The position numbers were made by a program, and so were the translations under genes. 64,000 nt of DNA from Muribaculaceae bacterium. Lineage in GTDB: Bacteria > Bacteroidota > Bacteroidia > Bacteroidales > Muribaculaceae. Position 1 is the stretch's first letter; every line of letters starts with the position of its first letter. Location of the stretch: positions 1 to 64,000 of the forward strand of contig JAFZSO010000061.1 of NCBI GenBank assembly GCA_017619355.1. Reading direction: 5' to 3'. The notes beneath the pieces were generated by a model. It did not search any database. It was not told the DNA's origin and was given only the letters and a program-made list of their open reading frames with translations. Shown piece after piece: positions 34,203 to 42,965 of this stretch.

Positions 34203-37040
34203 CTAACGGTATAACGAGTCACAGTTGTCGATGATCTGTTTCAGGCGGTTGTTGGCCTCCTTGTCGTAGGATGGCACTTCGCTGATGAGCATGAGTCCCA
34301 CCATGACGCGGTTTTTCCATCGCATGAAGTTGTCCCACCAGGGCAAGCGGCGCAGGGTGCCCACATCGTTCATGGTGTAGCCAACGCCCTGCATGATGCG
34401 CGACGACATATCGAAGGCGTCGAGCGCCTCGCCCAGGGTCATATCAACCTCGCTGGCAGGAGGTTCGTTGACGTCGACCCTAATGTTGAGTTCATTGGCA
34501 TTCTCAAGCGCCTTGGTGTGATGCTCGGGAGTCATGAAGTCGCGACCCACGGTTGCCACAAAGTTATTGAGCATGACTGCGGCGCAGTCACCTATCACGT
34601 TAGGCTGCAGTGCGGTGTCGAAGGCGTTCAGGTAATTGGCCACTTTCTCGGTGAGGAAAGCCTTGAGCCCCAGCTGGGTGTAGAGCACCTGCAGCATGAC
34701 GGCGATGCGGTCGGCATGATTCACCTTGCCCTCGAGGTGTGAAGCGGCCTCATTGAGTCGGCCATACCACAGTTGCGAGATGTGCAGCATGATGACGTCG
34801 GCCCAAGTGGTAGGAATGTTCTCGTTGCCCTCGATAATGTCGTCGAGGGCCATGCCCTGTGCCTGGAAGTTGTCGGCCAGCGACTGCTCGTCGAGTCCGT
34901 AGTAATCGACGAGTTTCTCGAGTGCCACTTCCCTTTCATCGTTGGGCATGATGGCAGCATTGAGGCGAATCATGTTGATAGCCGACATATCGACGGGCAT
35001 ATCGGAATGGAGTTCGACAATGCTATACACAATCTTGCGAATCTCGACGGGGTGCACCATGAACTCGTTGATGATGTTGCCCAGCGCCGAAGAATCCTTG
35101 CCAAAGAGGGTGTCGAGGCTCAGGCGCACCTCACCCGCCACACGCTTGGCATAGTTCTTCTTGTTGACCTGGTCCTCAGGAATGTGATAAGCCTCAAGCT
35201 TCGACTTCATGCTCGACTTAATGGCCTGCAACTCGCTGTAATACTTCTTGTAGCGGGCCTCATCGAGCGATGACGAGATGCGGCTCAGGTCGTCGATAAT
35301 GGCTTTCGAGCCGTCGTTATTGAGGGTAGCGGCATCGTTCCAGGCCTTCTCAGGATCGGCAAAATGCTCCTGGACAAACGGGAACTCGATGAACGAGCGT
35401 TTGAGATGGGTGCGATAGGCGGGATACTCGTCGGGAATGATTTCCTCGAGCTCGTCGCTCACGCCCTCTTTGTAACCGCTGAAAATTTGCTGGTCGCGCG
35501 ACCAGAAGAAGTCACGCAGCATGTAGATGCTCTGGAAATACTCTGAATTGAAGCCGGCACTCGGATCCACCCACTTGTTGAACCAGCTGTAGGTCTTGGG
35601 TTTCACCACCTCGTCGCTCAAGGTCTTGAGGAATCGGGTTTTCCAGCGGTCGCTCAGCTGCGATTTTCCCTCAAACTCGTTGGTCCACTTCAGGTCGGTA
35701 TTGAACTTGGTGGCTACGATGAAGAAGGGAGAAACGCCATTGGTCGACTTGATGTAGGCACCGCGTTTCTCGGGCGTATCGCCCACGTTTTCCTGAATCC
35801 AGTCGTTGAGCGACTCCCCTATCTCGCTCTGCCCCGTCATATCCTGATGCTGGCAGAAGAGCACCACATTGATGCGCAACGAGCGCGAATACTTGTTGAA
35901 GAGATAGGCCACCTTGCCACGGCGCAGCATGTTGCTGAGTTCCTTGCCCACATTCTCCTCATGAATGCTCTCGCGACGACGCGCACCGGGGAAGTCGAGC
36001 AGGTCGAGCTTCTGGAGGAAGGGCTTGCTGTCCTGAACCCCATCGGGCAAAACGAAGGTCAATTCGGCAGTAAGAGCCGAGAGGAAGGCCTTGCTGAAGT
36101 TGGCGTCGAGCATGTTGCCGTCGGGGTCATAGACCTTAGAGGTGAGCTCCACATTCTCTGACGGGAGCCTGTTGGGGTCGCAGACGCTATCGAGCCAGCT
36201 GACGCTGAGAATGGTGCCCTTGTTGCGCAGCACGGCATCGAAAGGAACATAAATGATGGGCTCGAAGTTGAGTTTCTCAAATTCCCTGATGATGGCGTTG
36301 AAGAGCTTGGTGATTTGCTCATTGCGGTTCCACAAGAGGCTGAATACCGCACCCCAATTCTCGACCGCCACATACTTGATGATAGGACTCACCATCTTGC
36401 AGAAGTCGGAGTTGATGACGTTGACGGCATTGTTACCGATGAGGGAGGAGAAATAGTCCTGAATGTCGTAGATATCGTCCTCAGTAATGAAATACTGCGG
36501 AGTAGTACCCTTGAACGAGAGCACCGCCTGCATCAGCTGCTCGTTGATGTCGTTCTTGTCGAGCACGGTGCTGGTGTTGATTTTCACGTCCTTATAGTAG
36601 GCATCTGACAGGAACAGAATGATGTCGACAATGGAGAGAGTGCGAATCTTCACATAGTTCTTCATCTTCTCGTTGTCGTTGTGTGCCGTGAAGCGGGTGA
36701 TGACGCCTGTCGACTCTTCCTTGCTGGTGTTGCCTCCACTGGGGTTCATATCGTCGATGAAACTGAACACGCCGCCGGCACCGTCGGAAATGCGCAACTG
36801 GTCTTTGTTAGTCGAGAGCAAGCTGCTCATGAGGTAGGATTTTCCCACCTGACTCTCGCCATAGGCGGCTGCCGAGCAGTTCTCTTCGAGCGCAAAATGA
36901 ATCTTCTTGAGGCTGCGCCGTTTCGACTTGAAGTCTTCGACAAAAGTGGCCGAGGGATAGAATCGTTCAGCCCATGCGATCGCGTCGTTGACAACAGAGA
37001 TTTGCCTTTCAATATCTTTGATTGTTGTATCTTTTTCCAT
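34203..37040 (-). CDS. SrfC-like large P-loop NTPase (operon gene 2)
   Basis: This 945-residue cytoplasmic protein resembles the putative virulence factor SrfC family (Virul_Fac). Walker A reads AYGESQVGKS (Gly61-Ser68) after an N-terminal helix. A switch-like DFPGARRRE (Asp349-Gly352) corresponds to the DxxG motif of GTPases. The remainder is largely helical, with possible dynamin-like stalk character (EALDAFDMSSRIMQGVGYTM). It directly follows the SrfB-like gene with a 21-base gap, the same pairing as in SrfB/SrfC loci elsewhere. The biochemical activity of the family has not been settled to my knowledge; nucleotide-dependent assembly is inference. Confidence 0.75.
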   Translation of the reverse strand: MEKDTTIKDIERQISVVNDAIAWAERFYPSATFVEDFKSKRRSLKKIHFALEENCSAAAYGESQVGKSYLMSSLLSTNKDQLRISDGAGGVFSFIDDMNPSGGNTSKEESTGVITRFTAHNDNEKMKNYVKIRTLSIVDIILFLSDAYYKDVKINTSTVLDKNDINEQLMQAVLSFKGTTPQYFITEDDIYDIQDYFSSLIGNNAVNVINSDFCKMVSPIIKYVAVENWGAVFSLLWNRNEQITKLFNAIIREFEKLNFEPIIYVPFDAVLRNKGTILSVSWLDSVCDPNRLPSENVELTSKVYDPDGNMLDANFSKAFLSALTAELTFVLPDGVQDSKPFLQKLDLLDFPGARRRESIHEENVGKELSNMLRRGKVAYLFNKYSRSLRINVVLFCQHQDMTGQSEIGESLNDWIQENVGDTPEKRGAYIKSTNGVSPFFIVATKFNTDLKWTNEFEGKSQLSDRWKTRFLKTLSDEVVKPKTYSWFNKWVDPSAGFNSEYFQSIYMLRDFFWSRDQQIFSGYKEGVSDELEEIIPDEYPAYRTHLKRSFIEFPFVQEHFADPEKAWNDAATLNNDGSKAIIDDLSRISSSLDEARYKKYYSELQAIKSSMKSKLEAYHIPEDQVNKKNYAKRVAGEVRLSLDTLFGKDSSALGNIINEFMVHPVEIRKIVYSIVELHSDMPVDMSAINMIRLNAAIMPNDEREVALEKLVDYYGLDEQSLADNFQAQGMALDDIIEGNENIPTTWADVIMLHISQLWYGRLNEAASHLEGKVNHADRIAVMLQVLYTQLGLKAFLTEKVANYLNAFDTALQPNVIGDCAAVMLNNFVATVGRDFMTPEHHTKALENANELNIRVDVNEPPASEVDMTLGEALDAFDMSSRIMQGVGYTMNDVGTLRRLPWWDNFMRWKNRVMVGLMLISEVPSYDKEANNRLKQIIDNCDSLYR

Positions 37041-37061
37041 CTTCTTGAAGATTAATGATTG

Positions 37062-40000
37062 TTAGAAGTTAAATTCACCCGAATCGAGCCAGTAACAGTC
37101 GTCGGCACCGAGGCTCTGAATCATGATTTCGATGTCGCGCGGCGGGATGTCGTTGCCATTGACATCGGTAACAGATGAAATCTCGATGTTCTCTCGGTCG
37201 TTAGGATCACGCTCGAGCGTGACTCTGAAAGGCATGCGGTGACGCAGCCGGTCGCAATCCTCGTTGAGTTTTGCCACCACAGCGGCATCAATCACGTCGC
37301 GTCCCTCGTCTTCCATGCGTCGACGAATGCCCTCCATCATCAGATCGTGGTTGAAGTTGATGGCATAGAGCTGACGCGAGGGATAGGCGTCGATGTCTAC
37401 CTGCTTCACGCTGAGATAAGTGGGCAGAGCCTTGATAACGATTTCGCCATTGTTCTTGTTGGGCTGCACCACATATTTCTCGTTGTTGAGCGGTGGCGTC
37501 TCGATGTAGTTGACAACCGACTTGAGCTTGGCTGCCAACTGCGACGAGTCGAGCACAAAGTTCTCGAACATGGAGCCGTCGGTAGCATAGTAGCCAATAG
37601 CGGCTCCGAGCACCACCACGGTCTTGGTATCTTTGATGTAGCCCGTATTCTGACTGGGATACCAGTCGCCGGCATAGTAGTCGTTAAGGGTGATGAGGCG
37701 GTCGGGAGCCACGGTATAATACTTGAGGAAGATGTCGCGAATGGGCTTGAGAGCTGTGGGTCGGCCTGAGAGGATGACGATGTCGCAACGATAGGTGAAC
37801 ATGATGGCAGCCACCTTCTTGAGCAACTCGTCGAATGAACGGGTCACAATCTGTGCCACCTCGTCGGCCACATAGCTCCACTCCAATTGCTTGAGGTCGA
37901 GCCCGAAGTGTTCGGTGAAGCGGTCGAGCACCATGGGATTGGGCTCGTTGCCCTCCCACACGTCCTTGTAGTGCACGGTGCAGTCGGCACTGCCGTCGGC
38001 CAGCAGTTGCAAGAAGTGATACATGAGCGGTACCGACACCTGCAGGTTGAAGTCGCGGCGCATGATGCGGTTATGCATCGACTGCTCGGCATAGTCGTGC
38101 CCGAAGAAGTTCTTCATGAGCTGACGGAACTCGTCTTCATTCATCTCAGGCAAGTTCTTCCTGATAGCCGAATTCGGCCCCTCGATGATAAGGCCTTGGA
38201 TCAACGACTTGAGCATATCGTCGCCAGCATAGTAGAAGCTGTCGTAGAACACCGGGTCGGGAATGAGTGTGGTGACGGGGTCCTTCTTGAAGCTATAGTC
38301 GCAAATCATGAGATCGGAGGTACCGGCACCAATGTCGAGCGAACCCACTGTGAGGCAAGGCTTTCCATTCTTTTCCTTGCCATAGAGTTTAAAGAACTCA
38401 TCGCAGTTGCCCTTGTACTTGTAGCCCACCTCGGCATACATATATACGAGTTGCGAGCAGGTGGCCTCGTCGTAGTACCACACGGGCTCGTCGTCGTTAC
38501 GGTTCTTGTAAACGGGAACGATGTCGACGGGCTCGGTGTCGCCATAGAAGTTGGAAATGAGACTCTGAGCATCGCGAGCGCAGTTGACGAGCGCAAAACG
38601 CTCGGTCTTCGACATGGTGGTGGGGCAAGTGATGATGATGCGCCTGATGCGCCTGGGCATCAAGGCTTTGCCGTGATAGGTGCGATAGTCGGGGCTATTG
38701 ATCTGGTTGCGGGCCTGAGCGAGCATCTCGAGGAACGAGAAGGTCATGAGCGAGCGACGGGAATAGTAGTGTGTGCCACCACCGCGCTCGAGGTCAACCC
38801 GACCATCGTCGGTGAGGTGGTCGGTAATGCCTTTGAGTTCCAGAATGTGCTTGTTTTTCTCACCTTCGAGCACCAGATACTCCCACTCCTGCTTGTTGCG
38901 CTTGCCGTCCCACAGATAGCGCTTGGGACTGGAGTAGGTGGAGAGGGTGTCGCTGGTGAGCTCGGCCTCTACCGTGGCATGAATCAGGTAGTTGGCCTCC
39001 TGACCCAGACGCAACAGACTGGGATAAATGAACTGCTTGCTTTCCTTAATGCCGCAATCACCGAAGTCGACCTTGCGGAAGGCAACCCGCATGTCGAAGG
39101 CGCCCTCATATTGCAGCAGCTGCGGATTCTCGCCATCGGTAATGAGGCGTGTGTAGTCCTGAAGCCGCAAGCGGTCGATTGACTTGAAGTCTTGGCGGCG
39201 CGGTCCCTCAACAAGCAGTGCGGTGGTGCGCGAATTGCCTATGTCGACAATCATATCCACATTAAGGCGTTCCACCTCATTGTCTCTAAGGAGCTTGAGC
39301 TTGGGGAATTTAGCCTTATGGGCCACATAACTCATCAGGAAGAAGTAGGACGAGATATACGACATGCGATGCTTCTCGTTGCGAATGGCGCCCACACTGC
39401 GCACGCCCGGATGCACGAGTCGACGCAGGTAGTCGTCGATATAACTGCACTTCTCATTAGAAGCCGAACAATATTGCGTGAGCATGATGTCGTTAGAGCA
39501 CACCTCAAATTCGAGTTCGCTCTGGAACTTGTCGGAGAAGATAGGAGACTCGTCATATTTTCCCTTGCTGTAGTCGACTCGAGTGTCGATGGCAAGAATC
39601 ACATGAAACTTGAGTTTGCCCTCTTCCTCTCCCCTGGGTATGAACTTGCAACGCACCCAGTTGAAAGGTCCCATCTCAAACTTGCCAGCCGTGCGCAGTT
39701 TGAAGTAAGGAACTGGCAGCCACTGGTTAATGAGACTCGAAAGCTTGTTAGATGTGTCGGAAAACGACATCTTGTAGATTTCTTCGGTCAGTTCTCCTGT
39801 GCCATAATCGATGGCAATGGGCTTGATGAAGCCGTCGCGCTCAATTTGGGCGGGATCCAGATTCTTAGCACCTTTGGCGAGATAGCCATTATCGTAGAGG
39901 TCCTTCTGCGAATAGAAGATGGAACGACCCTCGTCGTCGATGCACTCGAGCACATCGAGATGATAGAGCCCGAGGTCCTTGTCATACCATTCACGGAACC

Positions 40001-40085
40001 ACTTCTTGAAGATTTCTTGAGAATCAATCTCAACAGGAAAAGAGATGAGCTGAATGCCCGAATTAGCAATATAAGAGTACTCCAT
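37062..40085 (-). CDS. SrfB-like actin/Hsp70-fold ATPase (operon gene 1)
   Basis: This 1007-residue cytoplasmic protein matches the SrfB family. After an N-terminal domain of about 270 residues come the ASKHA nucleotide-binding signatures: phosphate-1 VDMIVDIGNSRTTALLVEG (Asp281), phosphate-2 GSLDIGAGTSDLMICD (Asp584) and the adenosine motif VILSGRPTALKPI (Gly774). The family name comes from a Salmonella gene under virulence control, but the proteins are widespread in non-pathogens and their function is unknown. It is the first gene of the seven-gene operon, with a promoter about 67 bases upstream. The spacing between the phosphate motifs implies large insertions compared with Hsp70. Confidence 0.8.
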   Translation of the reverse strand: MEYSYIANSGIQLISFPVEIDSQEIFKKWFREWYDKDLGLYHLDVLECIDDEGRSIFYSQKDLYDNGYLAKGAKNLDPAQIERDGFIKPIAIDYGTGELTEEIYKMSFSDTSNKLSSLINQWLPVPYFKLRTAGKFEMGPFNWVRCKFIPRGEEEGKLKFHVILAIDTRVDYSKGKYDESPIFSDKFQSELEFEVCSNDIMLTQYCSASNEKCSYIDDYLRRLVHPGVRSVGAIRNEKHRMSYISSYFFLMSYVAHKAKFPKLKLLRDNEVERLNVDMIVDIGNSRTTALLVEGPRRQDFKSIDRLRLQDYTRLITDGENPQLLQYEGAFDMRVAFRKVDFGDCGIKESKQFIYPSLLRLGQEANYLIHATVEAELTSDTLSTYSSPKRYLWDGKRNKQEWEYLVLEGEKNKHILELKGITDHLTDDGRVDLERGGGTHYYSRRSLMTFSFLEMLAQARNQINSPDYRTYHGKALMPRRIRRIIITCPTTMSKTERFALVNCARDAQSLISNFYGDTEPVDIVPVYKNRNDDEPVWYYDEATCSQLVYMYAEVGYKYKGNCDEFFKLYGKEKNGKPCLTVGSLDIGAGTSDLMICDYSFKKDPVTTLIPDPVFYDSFYYAGDDMLKSLIQGLIIEGPNSAIRKNLPEMNEDEFRQLMKNFFGHDYAEQSMHNRIMRRDFNLQVSVPLMYHFLQLLADGSADCTVHYKDVWEGNEPNPMVLDRFTEHFGLDLKQLEWSYVADEVAQIVTRSFDELLKKVAAIMFTYRCDIVILSGRPTALKPIRDIFLKYYTVAPDRLITLNDYYAGDWYPSQNTGYIKDTKTVVVLGAAIGYYATDGSMFENFVLDSSQLAAKLKSVVNYIETPPLNNEKYVVQPNKNNGEIVIKALPTYLSVKQVDIDAYPSRQLYAINFNHDLMMEGIRRRMEDEGRDVIDAAVVAKLNEDCDRLRHRMPFRVTLERDPNDRENIEISSVTDVNGNDIPPRDIEIMIQSLGADDCYWLDSGEFNF

Positions 40086-40151
40086 GATGAATTAGTTCAT
40101 TAAAATCATTAAGAATTGCGGTAAACTACACATTATTTATAATAATAACCA

Positions 40152-40159
40152 CAAATATA
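40152..40159 (-). promoter_or_regulatory. Promoter -7 element of the SrfB/SrfC-like operon
   Basis: TATATTTG on the minus strand fits TAnnTTTG and leaves a leader of about 60 bases before the ATG at 40085. The -33 element is weak. No second promoter was seen inside the operon, whose internal gaps are 66 bases or less. Confidence 0.55.
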
Positions 40160-40217
40160 GCATGAATAATTCACATTTTTATGAATTGACACTCATAAAT
40201 TGTTGTAATCCACGTTA

Positions 40218-40257
40218 AAAAAAACCAAAGGCCCTCGCCTGATGGCGAGAGCCTTTA
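40218..40257 (-). terminator. Terminator of the first cohesin-like gene
   Basis: AAAGGCCCTCGCC and GGCGAGAGCCTTT form a 13-bp stem with one mismatch and a TGAT loop. The A-run at 40218-40225 is a T-run for the minus strand. Confidence 0.85.
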
Positions 40258-40277
40258 TATCACATGTAACAGATGTG

Positions 40278-41006
40278 TTACTTGATGGCCTTGGTGGCGA
40301 TGCGGGTGCCGTCGGTGTAGGTGGTGACCACCACATTCACGCCATCGAAGGGCTGTGTGCTTTCTACACCCGCCAGATTGTAGTAGAGCACGCCTGCCAC
40401 GGTCTTGTCGGTGCGCAGGTCATAAACGGGAGTGGAAAAGATGTTAAAGGTGAAATCGTCGATAGCGCCATCGCCTTCAAAGTCGGGGTTGCCGGTAGAA
40501 ATCCAGATGTCGCGCACAACAATGTCGGTATCTTCACCCGGATCTTCAGGAATTGCCACGGCAAACACCAGCAAGGCATCGTCGCCCACGGCAATGTGCC
40601 GGCCTTGCGCCTCGCTGTCAGAAACAAAGAGACGGAATGAGGCATCATCGGGCTCAGTTGCCAGCACCGTGAAGGCATTGTATTCGTCGGTCTCGTCGAG
40701 ACGGCCTTCAGGCACGAGAAGGACAAACGACTTCTTCCCCTTGGTGCCTATACCGGCATCATCGGCCGAAAATTTCTCGGGAACCCAACCATAGGGATAA
40801 TCGAAACTACACTCAATGGAGACATACTCCACCAAGGGATTAGTGAGAACGAGTTTCACATAGGCTGTTTGACCAGGTTGTACCGATTCCGGGTCAATCA
40901 CTTCAAATGAAATCTTGGTAGAGGAATCCAAGTTACCCTCAGCAGCAAATGCCAGTTTAGCAGCAAATGCAAAAACAGCAAGCAGGAGTAGTGATTTCAG
41001 TTTCAT
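40278..41006 (-). CDS. Secreted cohesin-like protein with C-terminal sorting-type domain (paralog 1)
   Basis: This protein of about 242 residues has a signal peptide (MKLKSLLLLAVFAFAAKLAFA). Residues of about 30-165 form a beta-sandwich with VQPGQTAYVKLVLTNP, SIECSFDYPYGW and DDALLVFAVAIPEDPGED. This pattern resembles cohesin modules, which bind dockerins; the resemblance is by eye. The C-terminus, VAGVLYYNLAGVESTQPFDG followed by VNVVVTTYTDGTRIATKAIK, looks like a Bacteroidetes C-terminal sorting domain. The frame is open to a TTG at 41030, but the ATG at 41006 begins the signal peptide. It has its own promoter (TATCTTTG at 41079-41086) and terminator, and a close paralog immediately upstream. 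Confidence 0.7.
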   Translation of the reverse strand: MKLKSLLLLAVFAFAAKLAFAAEGNLDSSTKISFEVIDPESVQPGQTAYVKLVLTNPLVEYVSIECSFDYPYGWVPEKFSADDAGIGTKGKKSFVLLVPEGRLDETDEYNAFTVLATEPDDASFRLFVSDSEAQGRHIAVGDDALLVFAVAIPEDPGEDTDIVVRDIWISTGNPDFEGDGAIDDFTFNIFSTPVYDLRTDKTVAGVLYYNLAGVESTQPFDGVNVVVTTYTDGTRIATKAIK

Positions 41007-41078
41007 AATGGTTGATTTTAAAGTGGTCAAAAGGTATCTATATTATATATAAATAGGTGTCGGTGTTTTATACAATGG

Positions 41079-41109
41079 CAAAGATAAACATAATTTTCAC
41101 AAAATCCAA
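41079..41109 (-). promoter_or_regulatory. Promoter of the first cohesin-like gene
   Basis: TTGG at 41106-41109 and TATCTTTG at 41079-41086 on the minus strand are 19 bases apart. The -33 element overlaps the T-run of the terminator that ends the upstream paralog. Confidence 0.55.
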
Positions 41110-41143
41110 AAAAAAAGACCCTCGCCATGTGGCGAGAGTCTTT
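41107..41143 (-). terminator. Terminator of the second cohesin-like gene
   Basis: AAAGACCCTCGCC and GGCGAGAGTCTTT form a stem with one mismatch and an ATGT loop, followed on the minus strand by about ten T residues. It is almost the same element as the one after the paralog, consistent with duplication of gene plus terminator. Confidence 0.85.
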
Positions 41144-41168
41144 ATGGGTTGATCAATAAGAGTGATTC

Positions 41169-41909
41169 TTATTTGATAACTTTGCTGGCAGCCTTGGTGC
41201 CATCGGTGTAAGTAGTAACAACTACGTTCACACCGTCGAAGGGCATCTCGCTCTCAACACCAGCCAGGTTGTAATACTTCACACCGGCAACAGCCTTGGT
41301 AGCGTTCACGTCGTTAACAGCAACTGCGATAACATTGATGGGGAAAGTAGTATCGGGAATTTCGCCGTCACCGATAGCTACTTCATTCTCATCAACGTCA
41401 CCAGTTGAGAACTGCTGGCCACTTACCATAACAGTGTTTTCACCAAGAACGGCATCTTCAGGAATCTGGATAGCAAACACGAGAACTACATCGTCACCTG
41501 TTTCAACCTTATCGCCGTCCATGTTCACGAACAGCCAACCATAAGCGTTGGGGTTCTCAGAAGGAATAGCACCAGTCACAGAGAAAGCATTGTGGTTGTC
41601 AGTTTCAGCAAGACGTCCTTCGGGCATCATTTGAACCAGATTCTTTTTGGTCTTGGTGCCGATACCAGCATCAGCCTGAGAGAATTCAACTGCTGTCCAG
41701 CCAGCAGGGAATTCATAGTGAGCTTCTACTGAAACATAACCAGCATCGGGGTTGGTCAGAGTCACGCCCACATAAGCAACTTTACCAGCTTCAACGCTAC
41801 CGCCCTCGTTCAAGAGCTGGTGCGACAAAGTGGTAGTTTCGGCGAGCTGAGCCGAAGCAGCCATTGAACATACTGCAAAAGCAGCAAAGAGTAAAGATTT
41901 AATTTTCAT
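41169..41909 (-). CDS. Secreted cohesin-like protein with C-terminal sorting-type domain (paralog 2)
   Basis: This protein of about 246 residues has a signal peptide ending SMAASAQ. It shares the plan of the downstream paralog: VEAGKVAYVGVTLTNPDAGY, VEAHYEFPAGWTAVEFSQAD, GDDVVLVFAIQIPEDAVLGE and the C-terminal KYYNLAGVESEMPFDG followed by VNVVVTTYTDGTKAASKVIK. Codon use is biased toward a few codons (AAC, GCA, GTA), more regular than in its paralog, which suggests high expression. The ATG at 41909 is preferred over a TTG six bases upstream. A promoter element TATGTTTG lies at 41964-41971. Confidence 0.7.
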   Translation of the reverse strand: MKIKSLLFAAFAVCSMAASAQLAETTTLSHQLLNEGGSVEAGKVAYVGVTLTNPDAGYVSVEAHYEFPAGWTAVEFSQADAGIGTKTKKNLVQMMPEGRLAETDNHNAFSVTGAIPSENPNAYGWLFVNMDGDKVETGDDVVLVFAIQIPEDAVLGENTVMVSGQQFSTGDVDENEVAIGDGEIPDTTFPINVIAVAVNDVNATKAVAGVKYYNLAGVESEMPFDGVNVVVTTYTDGTKAASKVIK

Positions 41910-41963
41910 AATCAATTGATTTTAAAAAAGTTAATAAATTTATTAGTTAATTAAATTAAGTTA

Positions 41964-41971
41964 CAAACATA
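41964..41971 (-). promoter_or_regulatory. Promoter -7 element of the second cohesin-like gene
   Basis: TATGTTTG on the minus strand fits TAnnTTTG and leaves a leader of about 50 bases before the ATG at 41909. Confidence 0.5.
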
Positions 41972-42133
41972 AAGAATAGTGCGAATATCGCCTAAAAAGC
42001 CTAAGCATAACACGCCTATTATTTGACAAAGGTAATAATAAAATTTTTAATAGAGCAAATTTTCAGTCTTTTTTTTCAATTTTTTTTCGATTTTTTTTTC
42101 AACAACCATTTTTAATAGCGGTTCCATCTCTCA

Positions 42134-42307
42134 AAAACTCCTCAACTCCGCAGCGAGAAAATGCTCTAAGGAGTCCGGGAGTTTAAGAGTTTTGACGGCG
42201 CTGTACAGCGGCGTCAACCACCCTTTTCTGCCCTCACCTCCTTCACTCCTCAACTCCGCAGCGAGAAAATGCTCTAAGGAGTCTAGGAGTTCATGAGTTT
42301 TGAGGCA
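42134..42307. repeat. Two copies of a ~107-bp repeat (units A and B)
   Basis: Units with the core CTCCTCAACTCCGCAGCGAG and a later GCTCTAAGGAGTC begin at 42138 and 42246, a period of 108. Each has inverted CTC/GAG arms, and the spacer of unit A contains the near-palindrome GACGGCGCTGTACAGCGGCG. The stretch 41972-42133 before it is AT-rich with poly-T runs and no gene. Three further units lie beyond the GxxExxY gene. Confidence 0.85.
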
Positions 42308-42703
42308 TCATTCAGTAGACTCTTCTGCATAACGATTAAAGACAGTATGTATGCCGTCGCGCAAAGACTCCACGTTAAAGTTCACGACATAACCGATTGA
42401 ACAACCGGTAAGGCGCAAATATGTAAATAATTGCTTTTCAAAGAGCTTCTTATAATCAGTAACACTCTTGATTTCAAGTATCACACGATTGTCTACAATA
42501 ATATCAAGACGCAGATCATTCTTGATTGCTTCGCCTTTATAAATGACAGGAACATTGACTTGACGTTTTACATGAAATCCAGCCATTGTTAATTCTTTTA
42601 CAATAGCCTCTTCATAGATGCTTTCAAGAAGTCCTGGTCCTAGTTCTTTATGAACTTCATATAGGCATTTAAGTATGCTAAATGTATATTCTCTATCAAT
42701 CAT
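42308..42703 (-). CDS. GxxExxY family protein (PD-(D/E)XK nuclease-like)
   Basis: This 131-residue protein matches the GxxExxY family: GPGLLESIYEEAI near residue 24, VKRQVNVPVIYKGE, LRLDIIVDNRVILEIKSV and FNVESLRDGI. The D...ExK pattern (about Asp68, Glu77, Lys79) is that of the PD-(D/E)XK nuclease fold; activity has not been shown for the family as far as I know. The gene is clearly more AT-rich than its neighbours and sits exactly between repeat units B and C, which suggests insertion by transfer or mobility with the repeats. Confidence 0.85.
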   Translation of the reverse strand: MIDREYTFSILKCLYEVHKELGPGLLESIYEEAIVKELTMAGFHVKRQVNVPVIYKGEAIKNDLRLDIIVDNRVILEIKSVTDYKKLFEKQLFTYLRLTGCSIGYVVNFNVESLRDGIHTVFNRYAEESTE

Positions 42704-42965
42704 TTCAGTGACTCTTATCTCCTTAACTCCTCAACTCCCTAGAGAGAAAATGCTCTAAGGAGTCCGGGAGTTCATGAGTTTGACGGCGCTGTACAACGGC
42801 TTTTACTATCAATATCTGCTCTTATCTCCTTAACTCCTTGACTCCCTAGAGAAAAAGGCTCTAAGGAGTCAGGGAGTTCATGAGTTTGACGGCGCTGTAC
42901 AACGGCTTTTACTATCAAAATCTGCTCTTACCTCCTTAACTCCTCAACTCCCTAGAGAGAAAAGG
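42704..42965. repeat. Further copies of the ~107-bp repeat (units C, D and partial E)
   Basis: Units start with CTCCTTAACTCC at 42719, 42826 and 42932, periods of 107 and 106. C and D each hold the CTCCCTAGAGAGAAAA-type core, the GGAGTCxGGGAGTTCATGAG arm and GACGGCGCTGTACAACGGC. Unit E is truncated and its core forms the last codons of trxB. Confidence 0.85.

Noticed and set aside
42134..42965. Repeat array considered as CRISPR
   Set aside because: Units of about 107 bases are similar along their whole length, with no short constant repeats and unique spacers and no cas genes.
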